From Clostridia bacterium (lineage in GTDB: Bacteria > Bacillota > Clostridia > Oscillospirales > CAG-272), in NCBI GenBank assembly GCA_017473865.1, contig JAFUJB010000012.1, forward strand, positions 1 through 64,000: DNA of 64,000 nt, read 5' to 3'. Position numbers and translations under genes: made by a program. Shown piece after piece: positions 26,090 to 34,980 of the stretch. The notes below the pieces were generated by a model, which saw only the letters and a program-made list of their open reading frames with translations, searched no databases and had not been told where the DNA came from. The stretch's first letter is position 1. Each line of letters starts with the position of its first letter.

Positions 26090-27409
26090 TTAAAGTTCTA
26101 TATCCGATAAGTCAAATCCGTCTTCGTCGACGGGATTTTCTGTATTATTTAACGAGATTTTTACTACGTCCTCGAATTTTGCATCTTTGTTCTGATACAA
26201 AATATTGAGTACTCCGAGAAAGTCTCTTATTATCTCACGTGGGGTTACCATACTGCCGGCGCCCGCTTTAGAGAGGCAGTCGCGCAAGAATATTTCCGCT
26301 TGCTCGTCGGTTACGGGAACGTCCCAGTTGTAATTCTGCCCATGAAGATTTTTGACTCTTGTTACAAGTGCAAAAAGCTGGTTGTCGTCGAGTCTTTCAA
26401 GCCTTATTACAGGCCCCATAAGATTTTTGAATTCAGCAGAAGCATATCTTCCCTCTTCCAGACGGCTCTTAAGAGCTTCGTAGCTGTAAAGACCTCTCCG
26501 CTTGTCCTCAAGAAACATAGGCGTTCCGCCGAGTATTATGCCCAGTCCCTTTGCATTACCTTGCAAAGTGTCGTTAAACATCGACAAAAGCTTTTCGTAG
26601 TTCGCCTCTCTTGATATTCTGTTTGTTATCTTATAAAGATTTACGCACTCGTCGATAAAAAGCACTAGTCCGCTGTAACCTATCTTTTTGACAAAGAATG
26701 CGATTAGTTTTATATAGTCATACCAGTTTTCGTCGGTAATAATTGACGAAACGCCAAGGTCCTTACGGGCTTCCGTACGGGTGGTATATTCGCCTCTCAG
26801 CCAACGCAAAGCGCTGCCGCGCAGGCTGTCGTCTTCATTTTTATACGCTCTGTAAAATGCGTTTATAACGCAGGCAAAATCAAAACCGCCGACTTGGTTT
26901 TCCGCCTCTCTCGTTACCTCATAAATCTTGCTTTCGACCGCCCTGTCAAACTGCAAAGAACCCACTTCAATTCCGCTATGTGCCACATCCGACTGAGTGT
27001 TTGATATCCACTTTGCAATCAGATTCTGCAAAGCCGAGCCGTCGGGCGAGGTCTTTGTGCACATATTTTTTATAAGCTCTCTGTAAGTTGCAACTCCGTT
27101 ACCCTTTGCTCCGAAAAATCTTCTTTCGGGCGAAAGGTCGGCATCACAGCATACAAAATTCTTTTCAACGGCGTATCCTCTTACAAGCTGCATCAAAAAG
27201 CTTTTTCCGCTTCCGTATCTGCCGATTATCATTTTCATAAACGAACCGTTCTGCGATACGTTTTCCAAAGCGTCAAGCAAAGCCGAAACCTCACACTCTC
27301 TGCCTATTGCGACGTAGGGTGCGCCCATACGGGGTACAACGCCTGCCGAAAGGCTTTCAAGCAGAGAAACCAATATTCTTTTTGGCACTTTGTTCACAGC
27401 CTGAGCCAT
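26090..27409 (-). CDS. BrxC/BrxD-like (DUF2791) P-loop ATPase
   Basis: A 439-residue AAA-type ATPase of the family found in BREX phage-defence systems and in related uncharacterised operons. Walker A is IIGRYGSGKSFLMQL near residue 62, and Walker B with its following loop is LVLFIDECVNLYKITNR near 255; sensor GTPMFLEDKRRGLYSYEALKSRL follows, and VTPREIIRDFLGVLN lies near the C-terminus. The acidic tail ends DGFDLSDIEL. Its start overlaps the end of the TerB_N gene by 16 bases, so the two are translationally coupled and very probably partners. No BREX methyltransferase, PglZ or helicase is nearby. The family role is known in outline; the function here is inferred. Confidence 0.8.
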   Translation of the reverse strand: MAQAVNKVPKRILVSLLESLSAGVVPRMGAPYVAIGRECEVSALLDALENVSQNGSFMKMIIGRYGSGKSFLMQLVRGYAVEKNFVCCDADLSPERRFFGAKGNGVATYRELIKNMCTKTSPDGSALQNLIAKWISNTQSDVAHSGIEVGSLQFDRAVESKIYEVTREAENQVGGFDFACVINAFYRAYKNEDDSLRGSALRWLRGEYTTRTEARKDLGVSSIITDENWYDYIKLIAFFVKKIGYSGLVLFIDECVNLYKITNRISREANYEKLLSMFNDTLQGNAKGLGIILGGTPMFLEDKRRGLYSYEALKSRLEEGRYASAEFKNLMGPVIRLERLDDNQLFALVTRVKNLHGQNYNWDVPVTDEQAEIFLRDCLSKAGAGSMVTPREIIRDFLGVLNILYQNKDAKFEDVVKISLNNTENPVDEDGFDLSDIEL

Positions 27410-28986
27410 TGTTTTATCTCACTTTCGTAATCGGGAATAACGATATATTCACCGTCTTTTTCTTCTATTCCTATATCGCCCAAAATCTCAAAGCAAAGCT
27501 CGTTTACGCACTCTGCCAGAGTTTCAAGCATCATATAATTTTCATCTGCTATATCGGCAAATCCCTTGCTGTCTCTCTTATATATACACAGCAATGCCTG
27601 TTTTGCAATATCAAGCGACTCGCTTTCAACCGACTTGTTTTCTTTTACGGTATCTTCAACAATATCCTCTTCAAAAACGCCCTCGGTAAGTCTGTCGGTT
27701 ACTTCCCACGACTCTTTCTCAATCATCTTTGCTTTTTCAAAAGATACTTCAAAAGGCTTTATTTTTTCCTCAACAAAAACGTCTTCGTATTCTTTCTTAG
27801 CCTTTTTTTCATAGAAAGGTGCGGGGAGATGTTTTTCAAAATACTCGTTAATAATATTTTTGTGCTGTTCGGTAAGATTCTGAACGTTCAGCCTTGCTCT
27901 GATCCCCAAATAAGCTCTTACTCTGTTTTCACAGTATTTGACCGTATCTGTTATGATAAAACCGACGTCAGACGCATCTTTAAGATCATAGTAGGTAAGC
28001 TTTATTTTTCTTTTTACGTCATAAGCGCATAAAGCCCCGCCAAAAGAATCTCTCGTGCATACTTTTTCTTCAAGCCTATTCGCCATTTCAAACCTTCCGT
28101 CTGATTTGGCGTAATTTTTTACAGCAAACTCAAAAGCCTTATTTATATGTTTTTCAAAAATTTCCGAGTTGCTTTCATCAACATACTTGCTTTTTCGCCA
28201 TCTGTACGATGAGCCTTTTTCAAGCATAAGAGATGCAAAAACATCGCCATCATTACAAGAAAAAAACATTTGCTTAAATTCGGTAACCTCGGTTACGTCC
28301 GGCAAAAAATCTTCAAGTCTTTCGAGCGGAAAAGGCAGGTTATTTATCAGACAGTAGTCGCAAACCCATTCCGACATATATTTGTCAAGCTTGGTATAGC
28401 TTTTTCTGTATTGCTCCCATATATCGCACATAAGCGAAAGTCCCTTTTGTGCCGGGATAAGCTCGGGAAGATTGATTATCTCGTAGACGTAAAGCAATAT
28501 ATAACTGCTGTCTGTGGGTAGATATATATTTTTTCTTACGCAGTCGCGCCAATAAAAATACCACCTGCGCTGACTGAGGGACATCTGAACGTAACTCGGC
28601 ATATACGAGTAGTATTTAACCGGCTGCACTTCACCGTGACTTACGTTAAAATACTTTCGCGCATCTAATCTGAAACGCTCGTAAAAAGTGTATTTCATCG
28701 GCCAAGTATAAATTTCAACTGACTTTACAAGGCTGTTTTCGGGAGAATACGACAAACAAAGTTCAGAATTATACCCGTCTGTTTTCTCTCGCGGAATGGG
28801 GGCACCGCTTAAAGCAATACGTTCTTCACCCTTTTCACAGACCAACACAGTATCGGCAGACGAAAAAACGTTTTGTTTTGTCAAGGTTTTTTTCACCGGA
28901 GTAATCTCCTCAATGTCCCAAAAACTGTCGGTCTCGGCTATTCTGCAATGCTTTTTCGATTGTTTGTCATCGTGTTTGAAAATCAT
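27394..28986 (-). CDS. TerB_N-domain protein
   Basis: A 530-residue cytoplasmic protein. Residues ~125-330 fit a TerB_N domain: SYMPSYVQMSLSQRRWYFYW, then NIYLPTDSSYILLYVYEIIN and LPFPLERLEDFLP. The end (~460-530), acidic and helical, may be a TerB_C-like region. TerB_N/TerB_C proteins occur next to ATPases and helicases in operons predicted to act in stress response or DNA-related defence. Here the partner is the overlapping BrxC/BrxD-like ATPase. The promoter is full consensus but the ribosome site (AAGAG) is weak. It is the first gene of the run that leads into alaS. Confidence 0.75.
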   Translation of the reverse strand: MIFKHDDKQSKKHCRIAETDSFWDIEEITPVKKTLTKQNVFSSADTVLVCEKGEERIALSGAPIPREKTDGYNSELCLSYSPENSLVKSVEIYTWPMKYTFYERFRLDARKYFNVSHGEVQPVKYYSYMPSYVQMSLSQRRWYFYWRDCVRKNIYLPTDSSYILLYVYEIINLPELIPAQKGLSLMCDIWEQYRKSYTKLDKYMSEWVCDYCLINNLPFPLERLEDFLPDVTEVTEFKQMFFSCNDGDVFASLMLEKGSSYRWRKSKYVDESNSEIFEKHINKAFEFAVKNYAKSDGRFEMANRLEEKVCTRDSFGGALCAYDVKRKIKLTYYDLKDASDVGFIITDTVKYCENRVRAYLGIRARLNVQNLTEQHKNIINEYFEKHLPAPFYEKKAKKEYEDVFVEEKIKPFEVSFEKAKMIEKESWEVTDRLTEGVFEEDIVEDTVKENKSVESESLDIAKQALLCIYKRDSKGFADIADENYMMLETLAECVNELCFEILGDIGIEEKDGEYIVIPDYESEIKQWLRL

Positions 28987-29050
28987 TCTTTACAGCTCTT
29001 ATCTCACTTTTTTATCCGATTAACGTTATGATATATATATTATTCCCTTA

Positions 29051-29079
29051 ATTATATCATAAATATAGCTCAATGTCAA
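29051..29079 (-). promoter_or_regulatory. Promoter of the TerB_N - ATPase - alaS run
   Basis: Minus-strand TTGACA (29074-29079) and TATAAT (29051-29056) are 17 bp apart, full consensus. It sits just below the stop codon of the upstream GME-fold gene. Confidence 0.85.
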
Positions 29080-29082
29080 ATA

Positions 29083-29772
29083 TTATAAAGCAATACAACC
29101 GCCGATATCGGTAAGTTTTTCATCGGACAGCTCCACAGCTTTTTTACCGTATTTTTCAACAAATTTTCTGACCTTTTCACCGTCTTTATATCCTTGCAGA
29201 CTGCCGAAAAAAACTACCTTATCATCAAACACAGCCGACGCACCGCCAATAAAACCGCAATCGTATCCTTGCAGTTCAATTCCCTCTTTTTCAACAAGCA
29301 ATACGTCAATATCATTTTGCATATAAGCCTTGCAGAGACCCGTATCGGTAGTCATAAAAGCGTTATTTGCAACCTTGCAGGTCGAACACGCCGTGTAACC
29401 CTGTTTTACGTCGATTACAGTGTTTGCGAGCTCTTTTATTTTTATTGAGACATGCGCGCATTTTGCATACAGCGTTTTATCGTTTGTAAGTACGGCATTG
29501 AAAAGAATGTCGTTGGGATAATCGGGCGAAATATTCTCATCGGTAGTTATAATTTTTATTCCAAGCCCGTCAAAAAGCTCTATATTTTCTTTATAATAAT
29601 CGTTATGTGTCAGCAACTCTTCCCCGTTATAAAAAACAAGCATATCCGCGTGTGTGCATACATCCTTCTGCAGCTTCGAAAAAGGTGGCAAAAGTACTAT
29701 GTCGTACCCCATATCTTTCAGCTTATTAATGCACTTTTCAGATACGGTATTACCCATCAAAAGTTTCTTCAT
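29083..29772 (-). CDS. GME-fold (DUF6873-like) protein, unknown function
   Basis: A 229-residue soluble protein that looks like the guanidine-modifying-enzyme (dimethylargininase/arginine deiminase-like) fold family seen in Clostridia as DUF6873. Visible features are repeated beta-strand elements, HVSIKIKEL, a central GYTACSTCKVANNAFMTTD with two Cys, and FIGGASAVFDDKVVFFGSL. The catalytic Cys/His set of true arginine-modifying enzymes cannot be confirmed. It lies between rpmB and the TerB_N gene on the same strand, but the TerB_N gene has its own promoter. The family name is from memory and moderately certain. Confidence 0.65.
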   Translation of the reverse strand: MKKLLMGNTVSEKCINKLKDMGYDIVLLPPFSKLQKDVCTHADMLVFYNGEELLTHNDYYKENIELFDGLGIKIITTDENISPDYPNDILFNAVLTNDKTLYAKCAHVSIKIKELANTVIDVKQGYTACSTCKVANNAFMTTDTGLCKAYMQNDIDVLLVEKEGIELQGYDCGFIGGASAVFDDKVVFFGSLQGYKDGEKVRKFVEKYGKKAVELSDEKLTDIGGCIAL

Positions 29773-29811
29773 AGCTCCTCCGATAATGGCTATATCGCTT
29801 TGAAAAAAGAG

Positions 29812-29845
29812 TAAAGCCCGTACGATCCTGTACGGGCTGAAAATT
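29812..29845 (-). terminator. Terminator of rpmB
   Basis: Stem AGCCCGTAC / GTACGGGCT around a short loop; the minus strand continues into a T-rich tail. Confidence 0.8.
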
Positions 29846-29855
29846 CAATATACGA

Positions 29856-30044
29856 TCAGTTAGCTCTTGTAACCTTGTTGGAACGGAGACAACGCGAGCA
29901 GACATTAACTGTCTTGGGCGTGCCGTTTACAACCGCCTTGACCTTTCTGATATTGGGCTTCCATACTCTGTTTGTTTTACGGTTGGAGTGAGAAACATTA
30001 AGGCCGAAAGCCACACTCTTGCCGCAGAATTCACATTTTGCCAT
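29856..30044 (-). CDS. rpmB: 50S ribosomal protein L28
   Basis: A 62-residue ribosomal protein, the usual length for Firmicutes. It has MAKCEFCGKSVAFGLNVSHS at the start, NRVWKPNIRKVK in the middle and VCSRCLRSNKV near the end. The two CxxC pairs make it the zinc-binding (C+) form. It is monocistronic, with its own promoter and terminator. Confidence 0.97.
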   Translation of the reverse strand: MAKCEFCGKSVAFGLNVSHSNRKTNRVWKPNIRKVKAVVNGTPKTVNVCSRCLRSNKVTRAN

Positions 30045-30103
30045 TCCGATGCACCTCCAATTTTATGATAAATCAAATTATAAACATCATTAGAACAGAG
30101 GTT

Positions 30104-30132
30104 ATTATACCACAACATTTTTCAAATTGCAA
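30104..30132 (-). promoter_or_regulatory. Promoter of rpmB
   Basis: Minus-strand TTGCAA (30127-30132) and TATAAT (30104-30109) with 17 bp between. Confidence 0.75.
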
Positions 30133-30235
30133 TACATTTTTGAAAATATTATTGCGTTAAATACCTATATTTCTCTATTTATCACGGTTTTTGACATATT
30201 TAACGGGAATGTTTATGGGTTCTTTCCCTATGCAC

Positions 30236-31129
30236 CTATTTTTCTTTTTCAGGCGTATCGAAAATCTGAGCAAGAATGATAGCCGCAAACATTATAACAC
30301 AGCCGAATATTTCTCTGCCCGACATTTTTTGGCCAAGCAATATCCAACCGAACAACGCCGCGAATACCGATTCAAGACTCATTATAATTGACGCTATAGC
30401 AGGCTGTAGGTCTTTTTGCGCGATAGTCTGAAAAGTATAGCCTATTCCACACGAAGCCGCTCCTGTATAGAGTATGGGCACCCACGCACTGAGTATGCCT
30501 GATAAATCCGGCTTTTCAAAAATAAACATTATAATAACAGACAATGCGCCGCATACGTAGAACTGAATACACGACAGTTTTAATGCATTATATACTGCGG
30601 CGTATTTCGCAACAGCCATTATCTGAAACGAGAAGACAATCGCACATATAAACACAAGCGTATCGCCCTTTGAAAGAACGAGAGATTCTTTCATACACAG
30701 TAAATACATTCCAACCATTGCAAGCGCGACGCTGACCCATATACCAAGCCCGATCTTCTTGCGCAAAAAGATGCCGAGTATAGGGATTATAATGATATAA
30801 AGACTGGTAAGAAATCCTGCTTTTCCGGCAGTAGTAAATTGCAGCCCAACCTGCTGAAGCGTACACGCGATCATCAAAAACACACCGCACACTGCTCCGC
30901 CCGCAAATACACCCTTGGGATTATACCCATCTTGGTCTTCTCCGGGGTCTTTTCTGCCGAGGACAAACACCGCAGGAAGCAACACCGTACCTCCAAGTAA
31001 GAATCTGACCGCCTGAAAAGTAAGGGGGCCTACGTGCTCCATTCCCTCGACCTGAAATGACATAGCAGCACCCCAAACGAGTGCCGCCATCATAAGCATT
31101 ATAGCTGCTCTGAACTTTTTTAATCTCAT
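30236..31129 (-). CDS. DMT-superfamily (EamA-type) transporter
   Basis: A 297-residue membrane protein with about ten helices arranged as two EamA repeats, the usual architecture of drug/metabolite transporters. Characteristic positions are MMAALVWGAAMSFQVEG in the first helix, FLLGGTVLLPAVF in the second, and IIMSLESVFAALFGWILLGQ in the second repeat. The substrate cannot be predicted. It is the last gene of the prfB - 97-aa protein - C_GCAxxG protein - transporter run, spaced by 17-32 bases. Confidence 0.9.
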   Translation of the reverse strand: MRLKKFRAAIMLMMAALVWGAAMSFQVEGMEHVGPLTFQAVRFLLGGTVLLPAVFVLGRKDPGEDQDGYNPKGVFAGGAVCGVFLMIACTLQQVGLQFTTAGKAGFLTSLYIIIIPILGIFLRKKIGLGIWVSVALAMVGMYLLCMKESLVLSKGDTLVFICAIVFSFQIMAVAKYAAVYNALKLSCIQFYVCGALSVIIMFIFEKPDLSGILSAWVPILYTGAASCGIGYTFQTIAQKDLQPAIASIIMSLESVFAALFGWILLGQKMSGREIFGCVIMFAAIILAQIFDTPEKEK

Positions 31130-31161
31130 AAAATATGTACCACTTTTTGCCTATAAATCAA

Positions 31162-31566
31162 TTAATCAGCTAAAAGAACGGCTTCTACTGCCTTAACTGC
31201 AACTCTTATACATTCGTCGCACGAAACGGTAGGACTGCCGCCTTTCAAGCCCTTTATGTCGCAACAAGCCGTAGCCTTGCATTTTTCACTGAAATACTCT
31301 TCAATTCTGCCAGACAGTTTGTACGTCTCTGCCTTGCTTGAATTCTTAGTATCTCCGTTACTGCCGAGCAAGCCTGCTACCATAACGGCGCCCGACAAAG
31401 CGCCGCATACGTTATTTCTGTTTCCCATGCCTGCGCCGAAGCCTTCAGCAATCTTATAGAGGGTTATTTCATCTATTCCCACTCTGTCGCAAAAGGCGCA
31501 AACCACCGACTGCGCGCAGTTATAGCCCGCAGAATGAAGCGCAAGAGCTTTTTCTGTATAGTTCAT
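31162..31566 (-). CDS. C_GCAxxG_C_C family protein
   Basis: A 134-residue protein with the family cysteine pattern: NCAQSV near residue 16, GNRNNVCGALSGAVMVAG near 48 (the GCAxxG-like element), CCDIKG near 105 and SCDECI near 118. Members are predicted redox-active or metal-binding proteins and are often next to membrane transporters. No reaction is known. It is within the prfB-linked minus-strand run. Confidence 0.88.
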   Translation of the reverse strand: MNYTEKALALHSAGYNCAQSVVCAFCDRVGIDEITLYKIAEGFGAGMGNRNNVCGALSGAVMVAGLLGSNGDTKNSSKAETYKLSGRIEEYFSEKCKATACCDIKGLKGGSPTVSCDECIRVAVKAVEAVLLAD

Positions 31567-31583
31567 TTTATTCCCCTATAAAC

Positions 31584-31877
31584 TCAGCAGAATTCCGCTT
31601 CGTCAACGTAGTCGTCAGTAAGGATCTCGACTTCGCCGTCTTCATAGTTATACTCATCGTCGCCAAGGAATTCGGAAAGAAGATCCTCTTCTTTTTTCAC
31701 GTCCTTTGCGTGCTTATAAAGCAATACGCCGCCTGCGATACCGCCTGCCGCCGACATAGCGAGCAAAACCGTTGCAAGATTTTTCTTCTTTGCAAAGAGG
31801 AAGAAGAAAAGTATTGCCATCGATACCGACTGAACAACAAGTGCTATTCCTGCATAAAATGCTGTTTTCTTAAACAT
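31584..31877 (-). CDS. Small two-helix membrane protein with acidic tail
   Basis: A 97-residue protein with hydrophobic helices at ~7-28 and ~36-54 and a strongly acidic C-terminal tail (EEDLLSEFLGDDEYNYEDGEVE). No family is recognised. The first helix could be an uncleaved signal anchor. It is spaced 28 bases after prfB and 17 bases before the C_GCAxxG gene. The start is ATG 31877 with AGGAGG. Confidence 0.75.
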   Translation of the reverse strand: MFKKTAFYAGIALVVQSVSMAILFFFLFAKKKNLATVLLAMSAAGGIAGGVLLYKHAKDVKKEEDLLSEFLGDDEYNYEDGEVEILTDDYVDEAEFC

Positions 31878-31905
31878 AATTTTATCCTCCTGAAAACTCG
31901 GTATG

Positions 31906-33012
31906 TTAAACCTGAGCCTGTGATTTCAAATATGCGTTGATAAATCCGTCGATCTCGCCGTCCATTACAGCCGAGATGTTTCCGTCTTCATAACCCGTTC
32001 TCGTGTCTTTTGCAAGGGTATAGGGCATAAATACGTAGGATCTAATCTGTGCGCCCCATTCAATGTTGGTCTTTACACCCTTGATATCCTCGATCTTGTC
32101 GAGTTTTTCTCTTTCTTTGATCTCCATAAGCTTTGCCTTAAGCATTTTCATTGCCGTTTCCTTGTTCTGAAGCTGGCTTCTTTCGGTCTGACAGCCAACT
32201 ACTATACCGGTAGGAATATGGAGAATTCTAATCGCCGAGTCAGTCTTGTTAATATGCTGACCGCCAGCTCCGCTTGAACGGTGGGCAGTTATTTCAAGCT
32301 CTTCTTCTTTCAACTCGATCTTGCCGTCGTCCTCAAACTCGGGCATAACCTCGACCGAAGCAAACGACGTATGACGTCTGCCCGAAGAGTCAAACGGAGA
32401 AACACGCACAAGACGGTGAACCCCGTTTTCGCCCTTAAGATATCCGTATGCATTTTCGCCTTCGATCATAATAGTGGCACTCTTAAGGCCTGCTTCGTCG
32501 CCGTCAAGCCAGTCGATAAGCTTTACGTTATATCCGTGACGTTCGCCCCAACGCGTATACATTCTGTACAGCATTTGCGCCCAGTCCTGAGCTTCAGTAC
32601 CGCCAGCACCGGGATGGAACGAAACTATAGCGTTATTTTTATCATATTCCCCTGAAAGCAAAGTTGCTATTCTTCTTGTCTCGATTTCTTCGGTAATCGA
32701 CTTCTGTTCAGCCAACACCTCTTCAAGAACGCTCTCGTCGTTTTCTTCAAGACCCATCTCGGCAAGTACGGTAGCATCATCGCAACGTTTTTTGAGGATT
32801 TCGTACGCTTCCACCTTGCTCTTCATGGACTTTATCTGCTGAAGAATAGTGCTCGAATCGGGACTGTTCCAGAAATTCGGGTCAAGCGTTTTTTCTTCAA
32901 GATTTGTAATATTTACTTTAAGTTCTTCAATTTTCATGGCATTGCCGAGCTCGTCTATCTCTCCGTCAAGTCGTATAAGCTCGCGCTTTGCTTCTTCAAG
33001 CTGTATAATCAA
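31906..33012 (-). CDS. prfB: Peptide chain release factor 2, without programmed frameshift
   Basis: A 368-residue class I release factor reading UGA and UAA. The stop-codon recognition tripeptide SPF (VSPFDSSGRRHTSFA, near residue 207) identifies RF2 and not RF1; the catalytic GGQ loop is RSSGAGGQHINKTDSAIR near 245. The start is TTG 33012 with GGAGG at normal spacing. The whole gene is one open frame: the in-frame UGA frameshift site common in prfB at about codon 25 is absent, since the region reads DELGNAMKIEELK. Confidence 0.96.
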   Translation of the reverse strand: MIIQLEEAKRELIRLDGEIDELGNAMKIEELKVNITNLEEKTLDPNFWNSPDSSTILQQIKSMKSKVEAYEILKKRCDDATVLAEMGLEENDESVLEEVLAEQKSITEEIETRRIATLLSGEYDKNNAIVSFHPGAGGTEAQDWAQMLYRMYTRWGERHGYNVKLIDWLDGDEAGLKSATIMIEGENAYGYLKGENGVHRLVRVSPFDSSGRRHTSFASVEVMPEFEDDGKIELKEEELEITAHRSSGAGGQHINKTDSAIRILHIPTGIVVGCQTERSQLQNKETAMKMLKAKLMEIKEREKLDKIEDIKGVKTNIEWGAQIRSYVFMPYTLAKDTRTGYEDGNISAVMDGEIDGFINAYLKSQAQV

Positions 33013-33051
33013 TGGATTTCCTCCTAAAATAATTCAACGTCTATCTATATT

Positions 33052-33080
33052 ATTATAAACAACGTAATCCCTTTTGTAAA
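33052..33080 (-). promoter_or_regulatory. Promoter of prfB
   Basis: Minus-strand TTTACA (33075-33080) and TATAAT (33052-33057) with 17 bp between. Confidence 0.75.
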
Positions 33081-33106
33081 CATATTTTACCAAATATTTA
33101 TTGTTT

Positions 33107-33862
33107 TTAGACGCAAAACGATACGTTGCTTTCGAAAAATTCCGTATGTATGCCTGAGTCAAAATTTTTGACAAGCATTTCGAGCCTTGCGCATACGATA
33201 TTTTCGGTAAAATAGTGTCCACCGCATATAAGGTTTATACCCAGTTCCTTTGCTTCGTGCTCACAGTTATAGGGCATTTCTCCAGTAATAAAAGTGTCGC
33301 ATCCGCATTTCAAAGCCTCAGAAAGATATCCCTTTCCGCTGCCGCCTACAATAGCTATTTTCGATACGGGATTCCCTGAATCAACACAAACGACTCTGTC
33401 TGCACCTAAAATTTCTTTCACCTTCGCCGCAAAGGTAGTTAAGTCAACCCTTTCCACAGTTCCCATTCTGCCGATATCGGAAAAATCCTCAATATTTTTT
33501 ATATCCAGAACGTCTGCCAAAGCGTCGTTTACCCCTCCGCTTACCTTGTCAAGTCTTGTATGAAAAGACAGTACGGCAACGTCGTTTTTGATAAGCTTGC
33601 ACGCTTTTCTGCCGATAGAAACACCGCCGTCAATATTACTGATGGGACTGAAAATAAAAGGATGGTGAGTTATGATACAGTCGAATACGTTTTTTATTGC
33701 ATAGTCGATTGCACTTTCGGAAGCATCAAGGCATATAAGCGCCTTTTTTACTTCTTTTTCGGGGCAAGGAATACACATTCTTCCGTCGTTGTCCCATTCA
33801 CACGATAGTTCAGCAGGAATAGCACTGTTCAAAAATTCATACAACATTTCAACGTTTGCCAT
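33107..33862 (-). CDS. Nif3-like dinuclear metal-centre protein (DUF34)
   Basis: A 251-residue protein of the widespread Nif3/YbgI family that forms hexameric toroids with two metals per subunit. Metal ligands are visible as THHPFIF near residue 66, HTRLD near 100 and GGHYFTE near 218. The biochemical role is still debated (GTP cyclohydrolase-I-like activity has been suggested). It overlaps the end of trmK by 14 bases, the usual Firmicute pairing. Confidence 0.95.
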   Translation of the reverse strand: MANVEMLYEFLNSAIPAELSCEWDNDGRMCIPCPEKEVKKALICLDASESAIDYAIKNVFDCIITHHPFIFSPISNIDGGVSIGRKACKLIKNDVAVLSFHTRLDKVSGGVNDALADVLDIKNIEDFSDIGRMGTVERVDLTTFAAKVKEILGADRVVCVDSGNPVSKIAIVGGSGKGYLSEALKCGCDTFITGEMPYNCEHEAKELGINLICGGHYFTENIVCARLEMLVKNFDSGIHTEFFESNVSFCV

Positions 33863-34541
33863 AACAATTCTCCTTTATCACTAAAAGCTCGTCAAGACAT
33901 CTGACGTCTTCTTCAACGCTAAGACCTGCTTTTTGTCTGCCTGCAATCTTCACTTTTTGTCGGCTAATCACCTTGTCAGCAAGCTTTTCCAAAAGACGCT
34001 CGTTTTTCTCTATATTAATTCTGCCAAGTAAATACTCGGCAGGCGTCATAGCAGTAAATTCTCCCGTATATTCGGCGCAGATGATCTGATATATCTTACC
34101 CTCTTCGACGATATATTCGTCGGTTACCGTATAGCCGTTTTCACACAAAAACATACGTACCGATTCTTCCTTCGTCATCGGCTGAAGTATGTATTTTACA
34201 CCCGTCTTGTTAATAGTCTGCTCTTGAAGTATCTGTTCAATAAGCTCTCCGCCCATACCTGCAATTACAACATCGGTAGGAGAAAACCTCTCAATGCCTT
34301 TCAAACCGTCGGTGAGATACGTGTCAATCTGACCGTCAAGACCGTATTTTTTTACGTTATTTTTTGCCTTCTGCAATGGCATTTCGTTTATATCGGCGGC
34401 AACTGCCTTACTTATTTTACCCGTCTGGGCAAGGTATATAGGCAGTTTCCCGTGGTCGGTACCTATGTCGGCGAGTATGGCGTCCTGTCTTACGCATTTT
34501 GCAATACACGTCATTCTTTTGTCAATAACAACTGGCAACAT
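33849..34541 (-). CDS. trmK: tRNA (adenine(22)-N1)-methyltransferase
   Basis: A 230-residue class I SAM-dependent methyltransferase that makes m1A22 in tRNA. Motifs: ILADIGTDHGKLPIYLA (SAM site, near residue 22), AVAADINEMPLQKAKNN (near 45) and VVIAGMGGELIEQIL (near 92). Length is normal. The ATG at 34541 has CGGAG seven bases upstream. In many Firmicutes it follows rpoD/sigA; here it follows a terminator hairpin and the DUF1858 gene. Confidence 0.95.
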   Translation of the reverse strand: MLPVVIDKRMTCIAKCVRQDAILADIGTDHGKLPIYLAQTGKISKAVAADINEMPLQKAKNNVKKYGLDGQIDTYLTDGLKGIERFSPTDVVIAGMGGELIEQILQEQTINKTGVKYILQPMTKEESVRMFLCENGYTVTDEYIVEEGKIYQIICAEYTGEFTAMTPAEYLLGRINIEKNERLLEKLADKVISRQKVKIAGRQKAGLSVEEDVRCLDELLVIKENCYGKR

Positions 34542-34564
34542 CTATATCTCCGTAAAATATGAAC

Positions 34565-34636
34565 AAAATAGTTGGTGCACTTAGCCGCCAACTATCTGTT
34601 ATACTTAATAAAGGGGCTTAAAATATAAGCCCCCAT
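34565..34636 (-). terminator. Two hairpins between the DUF1858 gene and trmK
   Basis: GGGGCTT / AAGCCCC at about 34612-34633 lies directly after the DUF1858 stop. ATAGTTGG / CCAACTAT at about 34571-34595 follows. The first, with its minus-strand T-rich tail, is the likely terminator; the second may be part of the trmK leader. Confidence 0.65.
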
Positions 34637-34649
34637 GTTTGTTTATCGA

Positions 34650-34859
34650 TCAGTTCTTTGATGCAAAGTATGCGTTAAGCTTTTCAACGAGCTCATCAGC
34701 GTTTGTGCCGTGAACGTTGCAAGCAGCTTCGATGCTTTCTCCTCTTGATGCGGGGCAACCGAGGCAGTGCATACCGATTGCAAGGAAGAATTCTGCCGTA
34801 CCTCTGTCATAGTCGAGTACATCACCGATAATTGACTGTTTTGTTACTACCATTTTCAT
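34650..34859 (-). CDS. DUF1858 (hybrid-cluster-protein-associated disulfide) domain protein
   Basis: A 69-residue protein. The start is set at ATG 34859 because GGAGG precedes it; a second ATG two codons later has better spacing, and longer upstream frames have no site. The DUF1858 signature is GDVLDYDRGTAEFFLAIGMHCLGCPAS, with a CLGC pair near residue 33 and a further Cys in EAACNVHG. Such proteins are found next to hybrid-cluster protein and other redox genes; a thiol or metal role is likely but unproved. It is monocistronic. Confidence 0.88.
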   Translation of the reverse strand: MKMVVTKQSIIGDVLDYDRGTAEFFLAIGMHCLGCPASRGESIEAACNVHGTNADELVEKLNAYFASKN

Positions 34860-34980
34860 ATACCTCCATATTGATAATTTGTTGAGTATATTATACCCAT
34901 ATTTTATATAAAAGTCAATAATTTTATAAATAATCGGGCAACAGCAACACAAAAAGAATAACAAGCGCGACAGTAGGGAT

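Noticed and set aside
26090..28986. A complete BREX phage-defence island
   Set aside because: Only a BrxC/BrxD-type ATPase is present; PglZ, PglX and BrxA/BrxB are not in the window.
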